The position numbers were made by a program, and so were the translations under genes. The notes under the pieces are model-generated. The model was not told the DNA's origin, ran no database searches, and saw only the letters and a program-made list of their open reading frames with translations. This document shows, piece by piece, positions 60,421 to 64,000 of a stretch of DNA of 64,000 bases. Origin of the DNA: Oxytricha trifallax (taxonomy: Eukaryota; Ciliophora; Spirotrichea; Sporadotrichida; Oxytrichidae); the NCBI GenBank assembly GCA_000711775.1, contig ARYC01018434.1, positions 16,546-80,545 on the forward strand. Direction: 5' to 3'. How positions within the stretch are numbered: position 1 is the first letter of the stretch; each line of letters begins with the position of its first letter.

Positions 60421-62810
60421 AGCTAGTCAATTCACTCAAATGAAGAATTCTTATAACAAAAATAATCACAAAAAATTTCTTTTAATTTTCTTACTTATTT
60501 AATCAGGATCGTTTTAGAATATTTCATTAAATTTGCATTATAAGCCTATTAAATCAAGTGAACTCGTAAAAATTTTACTTATGATTTAAGTGATCTTCCT
60601 TTATATTTTTCGCGCTTTGTAAAGAATATCAAGAAACGAAAGTTTATTTTTATTTTACAAGAACCTAGTGAAAGGTCTTGAAGTGAAGGTCTTATTTAAA
60701 GGCAAGGATATTCTATCGATGATTAAAACATTTAAGAAACTTATACCATCTTCAGGTTATAAGTTAAGTCAGCATTATTTTGAAAACTTGAGAGCTATTG
60801 AATATTTAATCTTTTATTAACGCACTCCCATAATTGACACTTTGCCAATTAGAGGCAAAGAGAGTGTATTTGCAGCATTAATCTTTTAATTAATTGTACC
60901 TTAATGTCGAAGCCAATGATTGAAGAATAAATCATTCCTTGTTTAAAGGCAGTATGTATAAGCCTTATTTCCTCGTATTTATATAAGAAAGAAATATACT
61001 TGCATCATTAACTATTTGAAAGCTAGTTATGGAAAGAAAGAGCCTTTGACTTCTGCACTACAAATAAGCAAACAATTAAAGTAGCATCAGCAGAAATAGA
61101 GTAAGTTGTAAGGGAGAGTTCAATACAAAAGTAGTTAATTGATTTTTTTTCATTTTGGAAATGGCGTAGCTAAGGTTATAAGTCCTCGCTAGCTGACTTT
61201 CTAGGAGATAAGGTATGTTACCATCTTGAAAGTCTTCTTCAAAGTATTTGTCTATCTTTCATACATTGATTAAGAAATAATTTCAAAGGGCCTTTGAAAG
61301 AATATGTTAATTAGTGAAATACCTTTGAAATAAGATAAGACAAGTAATCTTAGAGAGCAAAAGACAATACGGTTATTTCTTTAAAATAGAGATTATATTC
61401 GTATCTATAAGATTCAATTCAGGTATTGCATTTTTTCAGAAACTCAGTTAAATCCTAATGATTATAGAAGGCAATACTACTTATAAAATGCATCTAAAAG
61501 ATGCCAGCCAATGATTTTCTTGCTAAAATGAGCGATCGAAAAGTTAGGTTGATTTGCTTTCTTTTTCGTTAAGGTTAATGTTAGCAACCACTATACTTCT
61601 AAGCTTTGGCTTAGTTTCGGCTAAAATGAATTGTAAGAGACTAATTGAATTTAATTCCCTACATTATTTTATATTTGCAGTTTCTTGGCTTGTGACGAGA
61701 AGCTAGTCAATTCACTCAAATGAAGAATTCTTATAACAAAAATAATCACAAAAAATTTCTTTTAATTTTCTTTCTTATTTAATCAGGATCGTTTTAGAAT
61801 ATTTCATTAAATTTGCATTATAAGCCTATTAAATCAAGTGAACTCGTAAAAATTTTACTTATGATTTAAGTGATCTTCCTTTATATTTTTCGCGCTTTGT
61901 AAAGAATATCAAGAAACGAAAGTTTATTTTTATTTTACAAGAACCTAGTGAAAGGTCTTGAAGTGAAGGTCTTATTTAAAGGCAAGGATATTCTATCGAT
62001 GATTAAAACATTTAAGAAACTTATACCATCTTCAGGTTATAAGTTAAGTCAGCATTATTTTGAAAACTTGAGAGCTATTGAATATTTAATCTTTTATTAA
62101 CGCACTCCCATAATTGACACTTTGCCAATTAGAGGCAAAGAGAGTGTATTTGCAGCATTAATCTTTTAATTAATTGTACCTTAATGTCGAAGCCAATGAT
62201 TGAAGAATAAATCATTCCTTGTTTAAAGGCAGTATGTATAAGCCTTATTTCCTCGTATTTATATAAGAAAGAAATATACTTGCATCATTAACTATTTGAA
62301 AGCTAGTTATGGAAAGAAAGAGCCTTTGACTTCTGCACTACAAATAAGCAAACAATTAAAGTAGCATCAGCAGAAATAGAGTAAGTTGTAAGGGAGAGTT
62401 CAATACAAAAGTAGTTTAATTGATTTTTTTTCATTTTGGAAATGGCGTAGCTAAGGTTATAAGTCCTCGCTAGCTGACTTTCTAGGAGATAAGGTATGTT
62501 ACCATCTTGAAAGTCTTCTTCAAAGTATTTGTCTATCTTTCATACATTGATTAAGAAATAATTTCAAAGGGCCTTTGAAAGAATATGTTAATTAGTGAAA
62601 TACCTTTGAAATAAGATAAGACAAGTAATCTTAGAGAGCAAAAGACAATACGGTTATTTCTTTAAAAATAGAGATTATATTCGTATCTATAAGATTCAAT
62701 TCAGGTATTGCATTTTTTCAGAAACTCAGTTAAATCCTAATGATTATAGAAGGCAATACTACTTATAAAATGCATCTAAAAGATGCCAGCCAATGATTTT
62801 CTTGCTAAAA

Positions 62811-62925
62811 TTGCCAATTCCGATCTAAAAGTTTAGCCCGTGTATTGTGCTTTCTTTTTCTATAAGCGTTAAATGTTTAAGCCAACCACTTATACTTACT
62901 AAGCCTATCGTGCGCCTTCCAGTTT
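62811..62925 (-). repeat. Insertion-riddled patch within the right array
   Basis: Between the normal words TTCTTGCTAAAA and GTTTCGGCTAAAATG the unit sequence is present but has many 1-3-base insertions spread over about 110 bp. Flanking parts of the same unit are normal. An assembly or long-read error patch is the simplest explanation. Confidence 0.7.
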
Positions 62926-64000
62926 CGGCTAAAATGAATTGTAAGAGACTAATTGAATTTAATTCCCCTACATTATTTTATATTTGCAGTTTCTTGGCTT
63001 GTGACGAGAAGCTAGTCAATTCACTCAAATGAAGAATTCTTATAACAAAAATAATCACAAAAAATTTCTTTTAATTTTCTTTCTTATTTAATCAGGATCG
63101 TTTTAGAATATTTCATTAAATTTGCATTATAAGCCTATTAAATCAAGTGAACTCGTAAAAATTTTACTTATGATTTAAGTGATCTTCCTTTATATTTTTC
63201 GCGCTTTGTAAAGAATATCAAGAAACGAAAGTTTATTTTTATTTTACAAGAACCTAGTGAAAGGTCTTGAAGTGAAGGTCTTATTTAAAGGCAAGGATAT
63301 TCTATCGATGATTAAAACATTTAAGAAACTTATACCATCATTCAGGTTATAAGTTAAGTCAGCATTATTTTGAAAACTTGAGAGCTATTGAATATTTAAT
63401 CTTTTATTAACGCACTCCCATAATTGACACTTTGCCAATTAGAGGCAAAGAGAGTGTATTTGCAGCATTAATCTTTTAACTAATTGTACCTTGATGTCGA
63501 AGCCAATGGTTGAAGAATAAATCATTCCTTGTTTAAAGGCAGTATGTATAAGCCTTATTTCCTCGTATTTATATAAGAAAGAAATATACTTGCATCATTA
63601 ACTATTTGAAAGCTAGTTATGGAAAGAAAGAGCCTTTGACTTCTGCACTACAAATAAGCAAACAATTAAAGTAGCATCAGCAGAAATAGAGTAAGTTGTA
63701 AGGGAGAGTTCAATACAAAAGTAGTTTAATTGATTTTTTTTCATTTTGGAAATGGCGTAGCTAAGGTTATAAGTCCTCGCTAGCTGACTTTCTAGGAGAT
63801 AAGGTATGTTACCATCTTGAAAGTCTTCTTCAAAGTATTTGTCTATCTTTCATACATTGATTAAGAAATAATTTCAAAGGGCCTTTGAAAGAATATGTTA
63901 ATTAGTGAAATACCTTTGAAATAAGATAAGACAAGTAATCTTAGAGAGCAAAAGACAATACGGTTATTTCTTTAAAAATAGAGATTATATTCGTATCTAT

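Larger units (their letters stand above)
50007..64000 (-). repeat. Right tandem array of ~1.28-kb satellite, type B, about 11 units
   Basis: GATGCCAGCCAATGATTTTC marks unit starts at 50007, 51287, 52568, 53852, 55123, 56404, 57680, 58956, 60223, 61500 and 62782 (spacings 1267-1284); the array runs off the window end. The reverse complement aligns with the left array, so the arrays face opposite ways. Most units differ by few substitutions; the fourth lacks a 14-bp duplication (GAAGTGAAGGTCTT). No coding frame; the frame at 62847-63032 is within an anomalous patch of satellite. Confidence 0.96.

Noticed and set aside
62847..63032. 61-aa plus-strand ORF at the right end.
   Set aside because: It exists only because of the insertion-riddled patch in one satellite unit; other units have no such frame.
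1..64000. CRISPR arrays, bacterial operons, Shine-Dalgarno sites or tRNA genes.
   Set aside because: The genetic code, introns, C4A4 ends and TBE genes show a ciliate nucleus; the tandem repeats are 1.27-kb satellites without spacers, and no tRNA-like fold was seen.

Overview
This looks like micronuclear (germline) DNA of a spirotrich ciliate of the Oxytricha/Stylonychia group. Two independent signs support this. First, two mobile elements end in C4A4 telomere-like repeats and carry the three genes of telomere-bearing elements (TBEs): a DDE transposase, a 22-kDa-type protein and a zinc-finger/kinase. Second, their genes read open only if TAA and TAG are glutamine and TGA is the sole stop. No macronuclear chromosome (gene with telomeres) is visible. 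Most of the DNA is very AT-rich and full of repeats, as expected for germline-limited sequence.

Layout: 1-4905 and 50007-64000 are tandem arrays of the same ~1.27-kb satellite, in opposite orientations, so they bracket the window. Between them lie: a relic TBE (TBE-C) split by a nearly complete TBE-A (5926-10042, AAT target duplication); a second TBE (TBE-B, 20483-25080, reverse orientation, ATT duplication), itself carrying a hairpin element; eight long, almost perfect palindromes with short loops (15.7, 22.3, 25.1, 35.4, 41.6, 42.8, 43.7 and 48.3 kb); a Tc1-like DD34E transposase (38510-39599, minus); a degenerate coding island (34.1-35.0 kb, minus); a well-formed unknown gene with two tiny introns (37115-37897); a leucine-rich-repeat relic (45.3-45.9 kb); and two unexplained GC-rich islands (26.6 and 46.0-46.6 kb).

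The TBE genes contain very short introns (26-36 nt) that are shared between copies. Taking these into account, the TBE-A 22-kDa gene and zinc-finger/kinase gene are intact, and its transposase has only one 1-nt frameshift. TBE-B and TBE-C are degenerate, with altered catalytic residues.

Limits: under this genetic code, AT-rich DNA contains many long TGA-free frames by chance, so unknown ORFs without a family motif are given low confidence. I could not map macronuclear-destined segments or their pointer repeats, because that needs the macronuclear genome.
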